Assembly (NCBI GenBank): GCA_002712305.1
Contig: PATE01000145.1
Span: forward strand, 1 to 20,875
Length of the DNA: 20,875 bases
From: Gemmatimonadota bacterium
GTDB lineage: Bacteria > Latescibacterota > UBA2968 > UBA8231
Direction: 5' to 3'
Shown here: positions 7,090 through 13,907 of the stretch, one piece after another
Position numbering within the stretch: position 1 is the stretch's first letter
How the letters are laid out: every line of letters begins with the position of its first letter
Notes under the pieces: generated by a model
What the model saw: only the letters and a program-made list of their open reading frames with translations
Database searches by the model: none
What the model was told of the DNA's origin: nothing
Made by a program: the position numbers and the translations under genes

Positions 7090-7644
7090 ATGTTCCAACA
7101 GGTCTGGAAGAACTTCGAAGAGAACGAACTGACGCACTCGGCGGCCCATCATCTGATGGCGGTGCATGAGTTGCGTCAGGAGCACGGCTACGCCCGTGTC
7201 TCCGACATCGCCAAACATCTGCGTATTACCAAGGGCAGCGTGTCGACGGCGATGAAACATCTGCGCGAACGCGGCTACGTCCAGGAAGACCACAACAAGT
7301 TTCTGGAACTGACTGCCAGGGGCCTGCGCGTAGTCTGGGAGACCGAGTCGACACGTGTGGTGATGCAGAAGTTTCTCAGCCAGGCGTTGGGAATGGACGA
7401 TGACGATGCGGAGATCGATGCGTGCAAGGTAGAGCACCTGCTCAGCTCCGAAGCACGCGGTCGTCTGGTTGGTTTCTTGCGGTTTCTGTTTTCCGAGGAC
7501 GCCGTGGCCATCGGCTTCCTTGCCGCATTCCGCGAAGCTCTGGAAGAGCGAGATCTCGAATGCAAAAAGGATGTGGCCAACTGTCTGCTTTGTGAGGAGA
7601 TCTGCTTCGTACAGCCCGCATTGAAGGCGCTACAAGAAGGATGA
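7090..7644 (+). CDS. DtxR/MntR-like metal-dependent transcriptional regulator
   Basis: The 184-residue product starts with a winged helix (about 14-80: VHELRQEHGYARVSDIAKHL, then TKGSVSTAMKHLRERGYVQED), typical of DtxR/IdeR/MntR repressors. A dimerisation segment with ACKVEHLLS (C112, E115, H116) follows, matching the primary Fe/Mn ligand trio C-x-x-E-H of DtxR. The ligand expected near the N-terminus (Met or Glu in the family) is replaced by an AHHL stretch (H20, H21), and the ancillary-site residues appear changed. The C-terminus is not an SH3 domain. It is a short helical tail with four cysteines (C158, C165, C168, C172: C-x6-C-x2-C-x3-C) that could bind zinc or an Fe-S cluster. AGGGG before the ATG is a good ribosome binding site. 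It likely controls its own run of genes or metal homeostasis elsewhere; no metal transporter is adjacent. Confidence 0.82.
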   Translation: MFQQVWKNFEENELTHSAAHHLMAVHELRQEHGYARVSDIAKHLRITKGSVSTAMKHLRERGYVQEDHNKFLELTARGLRVVWETESTRVVMQKFLSQALGMDDDDAEIDACKVEHLLSSEARGRLVGFLRFLFSEDAVAIGFLAAFREALEERDLECKKDVANCLLCEEICFVQPALKALQEG

Positions 7645-7648
7645 ACAA

Positions 7649-7668
7649 TCCATCCATCAACGGATGGA
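7649..7668 (+). promoter_or_regulatory. 7-bp hairpin covering the first possible start codon of the transporter gene
   Basis: TCCATCC (7649-7655) and GGATGGA (7662-7668) are perfect reverse complements with a 6-nt loop. The ATG at 7664-7666 lies inside the right arm. In mRNA the hairpin could hide this start, either coupling translation to the upstream regulator gene or favouring the in-frame ATG at 7697. Confidence 0.35.
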
Positions 7669-8665
7669 CCCACCACACCGCCCGACAGTCCCTTCCATGA
7701 CAGGACTGGCCGCCTTTCTGCGGCGGCAGATGCTCCCTGTTGGCTTGATCGCCGTCGCCCTCATCGGGCTGCTGTGGCCCTCACCGGGTCGCATGATGGC
7801 CGAACTGCCCACCCAGTATGTGGCGGTGAGCATCATCTTCCTGTGCTCAGGACTGCTGCTGCGGACAGATGAGATTCGTGCCGCTCTGTCCGCCTGGCCC
7901 GCAACCCTGTGGGGGATCCTGGCGATCCTCTTCCTGACGCCAGTGTTGGGCGCCGCTGTGGCCCTCATGGCTCCGTTGGACGACAGTTTTCGGCTTGGTC
8001 TGGCCTTGTTCTGTTGCATGCCGACGACGTTGTCGTCGGGGATCGCCCTCACACAGCAGGCGCGAGGCAATACAGCGCTGGCCTTGTTGCTGACGGTGAC
8101 GACGAATCTGCTGGGCGTGTTCACCATCCCGTTTGTGCTGGCCATCGTCCTTGGGGCCGTCGGTGCAGTCGATTTGTCTGCACAGGGGCTGCTGGTGAAG
8201 CTCTGCCTCACCATTCTTGTTCCCCTCATGGCTGGTCGGTTACTGCGTCTTCGTTTGGGCGACTGGGCCGATGCACGCCGCAGCAGCATCACCGTGGTCA
8301 GCAATCTGGCACTGATCAGCGTGCCGTGGATGAAGTTCTCGCAGAGCTCAGATCGTCTCGCTGCCGTGGCTGCCGGTGAACTGCTGATCCTGATTGCAGC
8401 CGGCCTTGTGATCCACGTTCTCTATCTGATCCTCAATGGCACCGCGACAAGGCTGTTTGGTTTCGCCTTGCCCCTTCGCAAGGCTGTGATCTTGATGGCC
8501 AGCCAGAAGACACTCCCCGTGGCGCTCACGGTTCTGGCTCTGATTCCAGACGAGGCGCTGTCTCCCCAGACCAAGGGACTGGTCGCCATCCCCTGCATTA
8601 CATCTCATCTCGGGCAGATCTTCGTCGACGCCTTCCTGGCGACTCGCTGGGCGAAGGATGCCTAA
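7664..8665 (+). CDS. Bile acid:sodium symporter (BASS/SBF-like) family transporter
   Basis: The 333-residue product is mostly membrane, with about ten hydrophobic segments, as in SBF-like (SLC10A7-type) secondary transporters. Family features are LWPSPGRMMAELP after TM1, LLLRTDEIRAAL, a CCMPTTLSSGIALTQQARGN segment (about 122-141; polar residues in the discontinuous helix near the substrate and sodium sites), SQKTLPVALTVLAL (about 280-293) and a closing SHLGQIFVDAFLATRW. In-frame ATGs are at 7664 and 7697. The first sits in a hairpin; the second starts nearer the hydrophobic core, but neither has a clear Shine-Dalgarno. Family members move bile acids, pantothenate, pyruvate or other organic anions; the substrate here is unknown. 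It lies between the metalloregulator and the sulfatase, and its stop codon is inside the palindrome at 8661-8676. Confidence 0.88.
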   Translation: MDPPHRPTVPSMTGLAAFLRRQMLPVGLIAVALIGLLWPSPGRMMAELPTQYVAVSIIFLCSGLLLRTDEIRAALSAWPATLWGILAILFLTPVLGAAVALMAPLDDSFRLGLALFCCMPTTLSSGIALTQQARGNTALALLLTVTTNLLGVFTIPFVLAIVLGAVGAVDLSAQGLLVKLCLTILVPLMAGRLLRLRLGDWADARRSSITVVSNLALISVPWMKFSQSSDRLAAVAAGELLILIAAGLVIHVLYLILNGTATRLFGFALPLRKAVILMASQKTLPVALTVLALIPDEALSPQTKGLVAIPCITSHLGQIFVDAFLATRWAKDA

Positions 8666-8676
8666 ACCGGTTTAGG
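8661..8676. promoter_or_regulatory. Perfect 16-bp palindrome at the transporter/sulfatase junction
   Basis: CCTAAACCGGTTTAGG is fully self-complementary with a central CG, the symmetry and core (AAACCGGTTT) typical of LacI/GalR-family operators. It contains the transporter stop (TAA 8663-8665), and its right end supplies the AGG of the sulfatase ribosome binding site (AGGTGA 8674-8679, ATG 8683). As RNA it could also form a six-pair stem with a CCGG loop that hides that site. It could be a DNA operator or a translational-coupling hairpin; sequence alone does not decide. Confidence 0.55.
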
Positions 8677-8682
8677 TGATCG

Positions 8683-10176
8683 ATGGCCCGCTATCGCAAG
8701 CCCCACCTGCTGCTGATTACGACTGACCAACAGCGCGGTGACTGCCTCGGCTGCGAGGGCCATCCCGCTGTCGAGACACCCTACGTCGATCAGATCGCCG
8801 AGAAGGGTGCGCGCTTCCGCCACGCCTACACGTCCGTACCCTCCTGCACACCCGCCCGCGCGGGCATCATTACGGGTATGGACCCGTGGAATCATGGCCG
8901 GCTGACCATGACCGGCAACGATCCGCTCGACTATCCGGCGACGCTGCCTGGTGAACTGTCCGACGCAGGCTACCACACCCGGCTGGTAGGCAAGGCGCAC
9001 CATGCGCCGCAGCGCACATTGCAGGGATTTCACGATACGTGTCTGGACGAGTCGGGACGCCGTGATGCGGGCTTCATCTCTGACTATCACGCCCACTTCG
9101 ACCGCGCCAAGGAGGGGGAGTACGGCTATCGTGATCACAGCATCGAATGGAACAGCTGGATGGCGAGACCCTCACATCTTCCCGAGCATCTCCACCCGAC
9201 CTATTGGACCGCATCGGAAGCGATTCGTGCTGTGGAGACGCGTGACCCCACGCGACCCCTGTTCCTGTGGATGTCCTTCGCACGGCCCCACTCGCCCTAC
9301 GATCCACCGCAGGCCTACTGGGACATGTATGTGGACCATCCCCACATTCCCGCCGCCCATGTAGGTGATTGGGCGGCGCGTTACGATCGACCTGTGGCCG
9401 ATGTAAACGCCCCGCGCACCCGACGAAGTGACCGTGAGATCCACCGGGGCCGAGCCGGCTACTATGGCAACATCAGCTTCATCGACCACCAGATTGGTCG
9501 TGTTCTGTACGAGTATGGCAAGCGTGACCCGGAGGGTCTGGCCAACACGCTGATCGTGTTTACGTCCGATCACGGTGACATGATGGGGGATCACCACCAC
9601 TGGCGGAAAACCTACCCGTATGAGGGATCGGCACGGATCCCCTTCGTCGTGCAATGGCCCACCGCATGGGGAGAGGATGTACCCCGCGGCCAGGTTCTCA
9701 ACGAACCGATCGAGCTGCGCGACATCATGCCAACCTTCCTCGACGCGGCCGGCCTCGACGCACCCGACTCGGTTGACGGCGAGAGTCTGTTGTCCCTGTG
9801 CAACGGCACTGCATCCGACTGGAGGCCGTTCGTTCAGGGCGAACACACGCAGTGTTATGATCATGAACACGGCATGCAGTATGTCACCGATGGCGATGAG
9901 AAGTACATCTGGTTCCACCACACCGGCGAAGAGCAGTTTTTCGACCTGCGAACCGATCCGCACGAGTGTCATGATCTGACGCGTGATCCCCGAGCGGCCG
10001 AACGCATCGACGTGTGGCGCAAACGTCTGGCCCAGGTCAATGAAGAACGCGGTGACCCCCGCGGGCAGGGTGGTCAACTGGTGCCACAACCCGAGGGAGC
10101 CCTGCGTTTGTCGCCCAACTACTCTCGCTGGCGAGACGCGGCCGCGGCACGCATGGGCGACTGGCAAGGTAGCTAA
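8683..10176 (+). CDS. Sulfatase (arylsulfatase A / choline-sulfatase type, formylglycine-dependent)
   Basis: The 497-residue product is a full-length type I sulfatase that hydrolyses sulfate esters. It opens with LLLITTDQQRGD (metal-binding D15) and has the modification motif C55-TPAR (SCTPARAGIITG), where Cys is normally converted to formylglycine. The second metal and active-site block is FTSDHGDMMGDHHHWRK. LVGKAHH (about 101-107) and WMSFARPHSPYDPP are also typical. No signal peptide is visible: the N-terminus MARYRKPHLLLITT goes directly into the core strand, so a cytosolic site is likely. The start is supported by AGGTGA at 8674-8679. It follows the transporter by 17 nt and precedes the SAM-fold gene by 8 nt, so it is in the same transcript. 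The substrate (sulfated sugar, choline sulfate or other) is not determinable here. Confidence 0.93.
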   Translation: MARYRKPHLLLITTDQQRGDCLGCEGHPAVETPYVDQIAEKGARFRHAYTSVPSCTPARAGIITGMDPWNHGRLTMTGNDPLDYPATLPGELSDAGYHTRLVGKAHHAPQRTLQGFHDTCLDESGRRDAGFISDYHAHFDRAKEGEYGYRDHSIEWNSWMARPSHLPEHLHPTYWTASEAIRAVETRDPTRPLFLWMSFARPHSPYDPPQAYWDMYVDHPHIPAAHVGDWAARYDRPVADVNAPRTRRSDREIHRGRAGYYGNISFIDHQIGRVLYEYGKRDPEGLANTLIVFTSDHGDMMGDHHHWRKTYPYEGSARIPFVVQWPTAWGEDVPRGQVLNEPIELRDIMPTFLDAAGLDAPDSVDGESLLSLCNGTASDWRPFVQGEHTQCYDHEHGMQYVTDGDEKYIWFHHTGEEQFFDLRTDPHECHDLTRDPRAAERIDVWRKRLAQVNEERGDPRGQGGQLVPQPEGALRLSPNYSRWRDAAAARMGDWQGS

Positions 10177-10184
10177 GACCCTCC

Positions 10185-10955
10185 GTGCTCACTGTCCACG
10201 TTCAGCATGACGAGCACGGCCCCATCGAGATCGTCGAAGAGGCGGAGGGTAAGCTCCGCTCCCTTCGTTTTGGCTCGACGGCGCGCCAGAGCACGATGTT
10301 TACGGCCCGGCCCACCGAATTGGCCCTCGAATACACCCGCACGATGGCGTCAGGGCTCGTGTTTCTTCCTCACCAGCCCACGCGCGTTTTGGTCTTGGGG
10401 TTGGGTGGGGGATCGCTGCCGAAGTTTCTCCTCCACCACTATCCGCAGTGCCAGGTCGATGTCGTAGAGATCCGGCCTGCGATTGCAGAGGTGGCGAATC
10501 GGTTCTTTGGCCTACCCGAGCCCAACGACCGCTTCTGCCTGCACCTGACCGATGGTCTCGAGTTCCTCGAAAGTGTTGCGGCTTCGACATACGATCTGAT
10601 CTTCGTCGATCTCCACAATGCCAACGGCATGGCCCCGATCGTCGATGCAGAATCCTTTCCCCAATCATGCCGGAAGGCAATGCGAGGGGGAGGTGTGGCG
10701 ATCTACAATCTCTGGTTCGGCGTACGACCCGAGCAGGAACAACGCCTGAGCCGCCGACTCGACTATACCTTCGACCATCTGCTGCGGCTGCCCATTGCGG
10801 GCAAACTCAATTGTGTGGCCTTCGGATTGACCAAGTCAGAAATCGATCTGGCCACGTTAGCCGGCAGGTCTGAGATCGTGGGGCCGAAGCTTGGTCTGGC
10901 CATTTCATCGATGCTGATCCAGCTCCAGAAGCGTCACCCGCAGGTTCTGCAGTAA
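10185..10955 (+). CDS. Spermidine synthase-like protein (SAM-binding Rossmann fold)
   Basis: The 256-residue product (GTG start, no clear Shine-Dalgarno, 8 nt after the sulfatase stop, so probably coupled) resembles the catalytic domain of polyamine aminopropyltransferases. It has a beta-rich N-terminus with LRFGSTARQSTMF, LEYTRTMASGLVFLP, the glycine loop VLVLGLGGGSLPKF (68-81), VVEIRPAI (E95 after beta-2), LTDGLEFL (D123) and YDLIFVDLHN (136-145). True spermidine synthases have an Asp-rich loop (D-x-x-D-P type) where this protein has VDLHNANG. Only D142 remains, so aminopropyl transfer to putrescine is doubtful. It may be a methyltransferase-like relative. It ends the plus-strand run and faces the antiporter genes 87 nt away. 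Confidence 0.75.
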   Translation: MLTVHVQHDEHGPIEIVEEAEGKLRSLRFGSTARQSTMFTARPTELALEYTRTMASGLVFLPHQPTRVLVLGLGGGSLPKFLLHHYPQCQVDVVEIRPAIAEVANRFFGLPEPNDRFCLHLTDGLEFLESVAASTYDLIFVDLHNANGMAPIVDAESFPQSCRKAMRGGGVAIYNLWFGVRPEQEQRLSRRLDYTFDHLLRLPIAGKLNCVAFGLTKSEIDLATLAGRSEIVGPKLGLAISSMLIQLQKRHPQVLQ

Positions 10956-11042
10956 CTACAGACAACAGGCTGGTGTGAACCGCCCATGGGTGTAGCTCTG
11001 CTTCGTGCAGAATCTGCTGGCGCAGGATCTGGTGACGCAGGT

Positions 11043-12347
11043 TCAGCTTCGCGTTTGGCTCGTGTGCGCACTCTGGAGGGCCAACTTCATGGCCACGGGC
11101 CCGATCAGTTGATTGATGGAAATCGCTGCCACAGCGATGGTCGCAAAGACCGCTCCCCAATCCGGAAATCGACGCACGACTTCGAGCGCCAATCCAAGGC
11201 TGACACCGGCCTGAGTCAGAAAACTGATTCCATACCAGGCTCCGTCCTCGTCGTGACGAGCGGCAAACCAACAGCTGCCGAACAGACTCGCGCCACGCAC
11301 GACCACATACAACAAGGCAGCTGCCCACGTCGTACGCAGACTCTGTAGATCGAGAGAGGCACCGGCCAGACAGAAGAACAGCACGAAGACCGGTAGCGAC
11401 ACCGAGTGGATGGCTTCGGCGAATCGGTCTCCACCGGCGGACAGATTGCGCACGGTGAAACCGGCGGTGACACAGATCAACAGAGGCTCCAGGTGTAGGG
11501 GCAGCTCATGCGTGTCACGCACGTAGTCCGCAATTCCATGCGCGACATGGGTCACGACCAGGGCCGTACCCAGCAACAGAAGCGGGAGATGCCCCGGGAC
11601 CTTGCCGATGTAGAAGGCCAGCGCAGCCCCCAGCAGCAGACCCATCGCAACGCCTCCAATCAATTCAGCACCGACGGTGAGGGCGAACCGCAGGTCGACG
11701 GTCGAGGAGACCAGGGCCTGACAGACGCTGAGCCCCAGGGCAAACAGAACGATGCTGAGCACATCCAGAGCGACCGTCACCCCCAACACCGTCTCCGGGA
11801 ATTGCCCTCGAGCTCGGCACTCACGGATGACGGCAAGCGCACTCGACGGGGATCGTGCCACCGCCAGAATTCCGAGAAGCACCGCAACAGCAGCCTTCTC
11901 CATCTCACCCATGTGCGTGGAGGCGGGCAGAAAGTGCGAACCCACCAGGAAGAAGAAGGAAAACACACTTACGCTGACGAAACCCGCCATGGACAGAGTC
12001 AGGCTCAGGATGGTGCCGATCCGTTCCCGCAGTTGCTGCAGCCTCAACTCGGCCCCCGCCGCCAGGGCGATGAAGGCGACGGCCAGCTCCTTTAGGAAAC
12101 CCAGTCGCGTGGCGGTCTCTGGATCGATAACGGCCAGAGACTGGGGTCCCAGCAGAATGCCGAGTCCCAGATATCCCGTGATCCGCGGCAGACCGATCCG
12201 ACTCAGAAGATGGCCGGCAATGTGGCCACCGAGCAGGATCAGCCCGGCGATGAAGGTCGCCTCTGCGGTCGGCGACACGTTCGTCGTGAAATACTGGGTA
12301 AGCAGGATGATGCCGACCAGGACGCCGGCGACGAGGATTCGCTTCAC
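11043..12347 (-). CDS. CPA2/Kef-type cation:proton antiporter (Na+/H+ exchanger domain), second of a pair
   Basis: The 434-residue product is an inner-membrane protein of about 12-13 helices. The CPA2 hallmark is at 41-68: GHIAGHLLSRIGLP followed by GYLGLGILLGP. FIALAAGAELRL (92-103) is the usual glycine-rich helix with an acidic residue. ARSPSSALAVIRE (164-176) replaces the family's STT-type segment, and D195 in VTVALDVLSIV is the probable ion-binding aspartate. It lacks the C-terminal TrkA-N/RCK domain of KefB/KefC and ends shortly after the last helix (SINQLIGPVAMKLAL). Its GTG start overlaps the TGA of the upstream antiporter (GTGA, 12344-12347), implying coupled translation. Upstream lie the PII-like and EIIA genes. 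The ion (Na+ or K+) cannot be read from sequence. Confidence 0.88.
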   Translation of the reverse strand: MKRILVAGVLVGIILLTQYFTTNVSPTAEATFIAGLILLGGHIAGHLLSRIGLPRITGYLGLGILLGPQSLAVIDPETATRLGFLKELAVAFIALAAGAELRLQQLRERIGTILSLTLSMAGFVSVSVFSFFFLVGSHFLPASTHMGEMEKAAVAVLLGILAVARSPSSALAVIRECRARGQFPETVLGVTVALDVLSIVLFALGLSVCQALVSSTVDLRFALTVGAELIGGVAMGLLLGAALAFYIGKVPGHLPLLLLGTALVVTHVAHGIADYVRDTHELPLHLEPLLICVTAGFTVRNLSAGGDRFAEAIHSVSLPVFVLFFCLAGASLDLQSLRTTWAAALLYVVVRGASLFGSCWFAARHDEDGAWYGISFLTQAGVSLGLALEVVRRFPDWGAVFATIAVAAISINQLIGPVAMKLALQSAHTSQTRS

Positions 12348-13546
12348 GCCGTCACCTCCCCCTCGCCGGCGGCCGTGACGGCCGTGGCCGCCATCAACGG
12401 CGCCAGCAACTCGTTGATCATGACTCCCACCAGAACGACGGTCGTGACCAGATCTGCCATGGGTGAATCGGTCAGCAAACGCAGATTCACGGCGATGGCG
12501 ACGGCGAGCCCATCATGGGAAACCAAACCGAGTCCTACGCGGCGCAACTGCTCTTTGGGCAGCCAGTTGCGCAGAGCCCAGTGCGCCGACAGCCACTTGC
12601 CCACAATGCGCACCACCACGTAGAGCAGCGCCAGGGCCAGTGAGGAGTCCGGTGTCGGATTCCAGAGAGCGCCCGCCAGCAGCAGGAAGAGGATGTAGAC
12701 AGCGCGATCGCCTTCCAGCAGCAGCCGGCGAATGGCGGCGCATGTTCGTGGCCGGGCGACATTGGCGATCAGGACCCCGGCGATGGCATTGACCAGCAGT
12801 GGCGACAGGGACAACTGCAGAGCGGTTCCTCCACTCAGCAGCACGGCGCCAAACAGGACCACGAGCAGATCGTCCTCACTGAGTCGGTAGGTACCCAGAA
12901 CGATCACGACGAGTCCTACTGCAAGTCCCAGTCCCACACTGAAAGCGAGCCACACCCACCATTGGGGGTCCCCTCCGTGTAGAAGGGGCATGCAGCACAC
13001 CAGGCCGAACGTCAGGATCGGAACGACCCCATCCACATCGGCCACTGTGCGCAGCAGGCGCTGAAGACCGGCATCGGTGCGAATCGAGTCGGGAATGCCC
13101 GCTGTTCCCGCAGCTGCCGCGCCCAGACTCAACGCGCCCAGCCAGCTGGATGCCGCTGACCATCCCAGCGTCAGAAGCAGGGCCTTTGTACCCACGGCCA
13201 CGAAGATGCCTGTGCCTGCGGCTTGTGCGATGGAGGCAGGGATCAGGGCACGCGTCGTGGGTGGCAAGCGACGCAGATCCCATTGGATCCCAAACAACAA
13301 GCCGATCCATGCCAGGCCGAGACCGAAGGCGGGAGCCAGTCCACTCAGCGTCGCCCCGTCGAGCACGCCGAAGCCAACGTGGGTACCCAGCAGCAGACCC
13401 ACCAGGACGAATTCGGTTCCCGTCAGCAGCAAATGCCGAACACCCGGGACTCGTTCGATTCGAGCAAGGATGAGATGGATGACGCTGATACGCGAGCCGA
13501 TAACGACCAACGCAGTCAACAGAATCGCAGCGAGGACAATCTTCAA
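12344..13546 (-). CDS. CPA-type cation:proton antiporter paralogue (Na+/H+ exchanger domain), first of a pair
   Basis: The 400-residue, highly hydrophobic product has about 11-12 helices. It aligns by eye with the downstream antiporter at several points: GTEFVLVGLLLG (43-54), LLFGIQWDLRRL (83-94, like the GAELRL helix), TVADVDGVVPIL (167-178, acidic residues at the transport-site position), LLYVVVRIVGKWL and the closing MINELLAP, which matches SINQLIGP in the partner. It lacks the RIGLPxITGYL motif, so it is the more divergent member. The start is a TTG at 13546. The preceding 15 nt on this strand are all pyrimidine, with no Shine-Dalgarno, so translation is probably coupled to the PII-like gene 21 nt upstream. 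Two paralogues sharing a GTGA overlap suggest a heteromeric transporter (inference). Confidence 0.8.
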   Translation of the reverse strand: MKIVLAAILLTALVVIGSRISVIHLILARIERVPGVRHLLLTGTEFVLVGLLLGTHVGFGVLDGATLSGLAPAFGLGLAWIGLLFGIQWDLRRLPPTTRALIPASIAQAAGTGIFVAVGTKALLLTLGWSAASSWLGALSLGAAAAGTAGIPDSIRTDAGLQRLLRTVADVDGVVPILTFGLVCCMPLLHGGDPQWWVWLAFSVGLGLAVGLVVIVLGTYRLSEDDLLVVLFGAVLLSGGTALQLSLSPLLVNAIAGVLIANVARPRTCAAIRRLLLEGDRAVYILFLLLAGALWNPTPDSSLALALLYVVVRIVGKWLSAHWALRNWLPKEQLRRVGLGLVSHDGLAVAIAVNLRLLTDSPMADLVTTVVLVGVMINELLAPLMAATAVTAAGEGEVTA

Positions 13547-13567
13547 GAGGAGGGGAGGGGGCAGCCC

Positions 13568-13897
13568 TCAGTTGCCGGCCGGCCGGTGGCAATCGATGGG
13601 GATGGTAAGAAGCCGGGCGATGTCGCTGTTGCCCAGATCGACGCCGACATCACCCAACAGGGAAACCAGGCCCTCCAACGCCGTCTCGGCCACCGTCGCC
13701 ATCACGAGACGCGTCTGGCCTTCAGCTTCACCGTGGCTTTGCCAGAGACCGGCGAAAATCGGCACCTCGTCAGCGAGAATGCGTTCCATCGGCGTGCCTT
13801 CGAAGACGGTCGCATCGGTAATCTCCATCTCGACGAGCGCCTCTAGCGCTTCATCGATGAGATCCTGCCGGTGAATGAAAAGAAGAAGAAGTCTCAA
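13568..13897 (-). CDS. Small PII-like signalling protein
   Basis: The 109-residue product opens with RLLLLFIHRQDLIDEALEAL and continues EITDATVFEGTPMERILADEVPIFAGL. This beta-alpha-beta pattern with a T-loop-like MxRILAxxVPIF motif is known from PII-like proteins (GlnB superfamily fold). A second beta-alpha-beta half follows (TRLVMATVAETALEGLVSLL ... RLLTIPID). PII-like proteins typically form trimers that sense small ligands and act on membrane transporters. The only in-frame start is TTG 13897. An ATG overlapping the EIIA stop (TGATG, 13906-13908) opens just four codons (MRIV) before a stop, and one extra base would join it to this frame, so the start may be affected by an indel. It lies between EIIA and the antiporter pair, which suggests it regulates them. 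Family assignment is by pattern, moderate certainty. Confidence 0.62.
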   Translation of the reverse strand: MRLLLLFIHRQDLIDEALEALVEMEITDATVFEGTPMERILADEVPIFAGLWQSHGEAEGQTRLVMATVAETALEGLVSLLGDVGVDLGNSDIARLLTIPIDCHRPAGN

Positions 13898-13907
13898 ACG
13901 ATTCTCA

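Noticed and set aside
9172-10167. Minus-strand open frame (331 codons) inside the sulfatase
   Set aside because: The sulfatase frame has all family motifs; the antisense frame has none.
11508-12378. Plus-strand open frames (195 and 208 codons) opposite the antiporter
   Set aside because: They are Gln/Arg- or Pro/Arg-rich shadows of a hydrophobic membrane protein.
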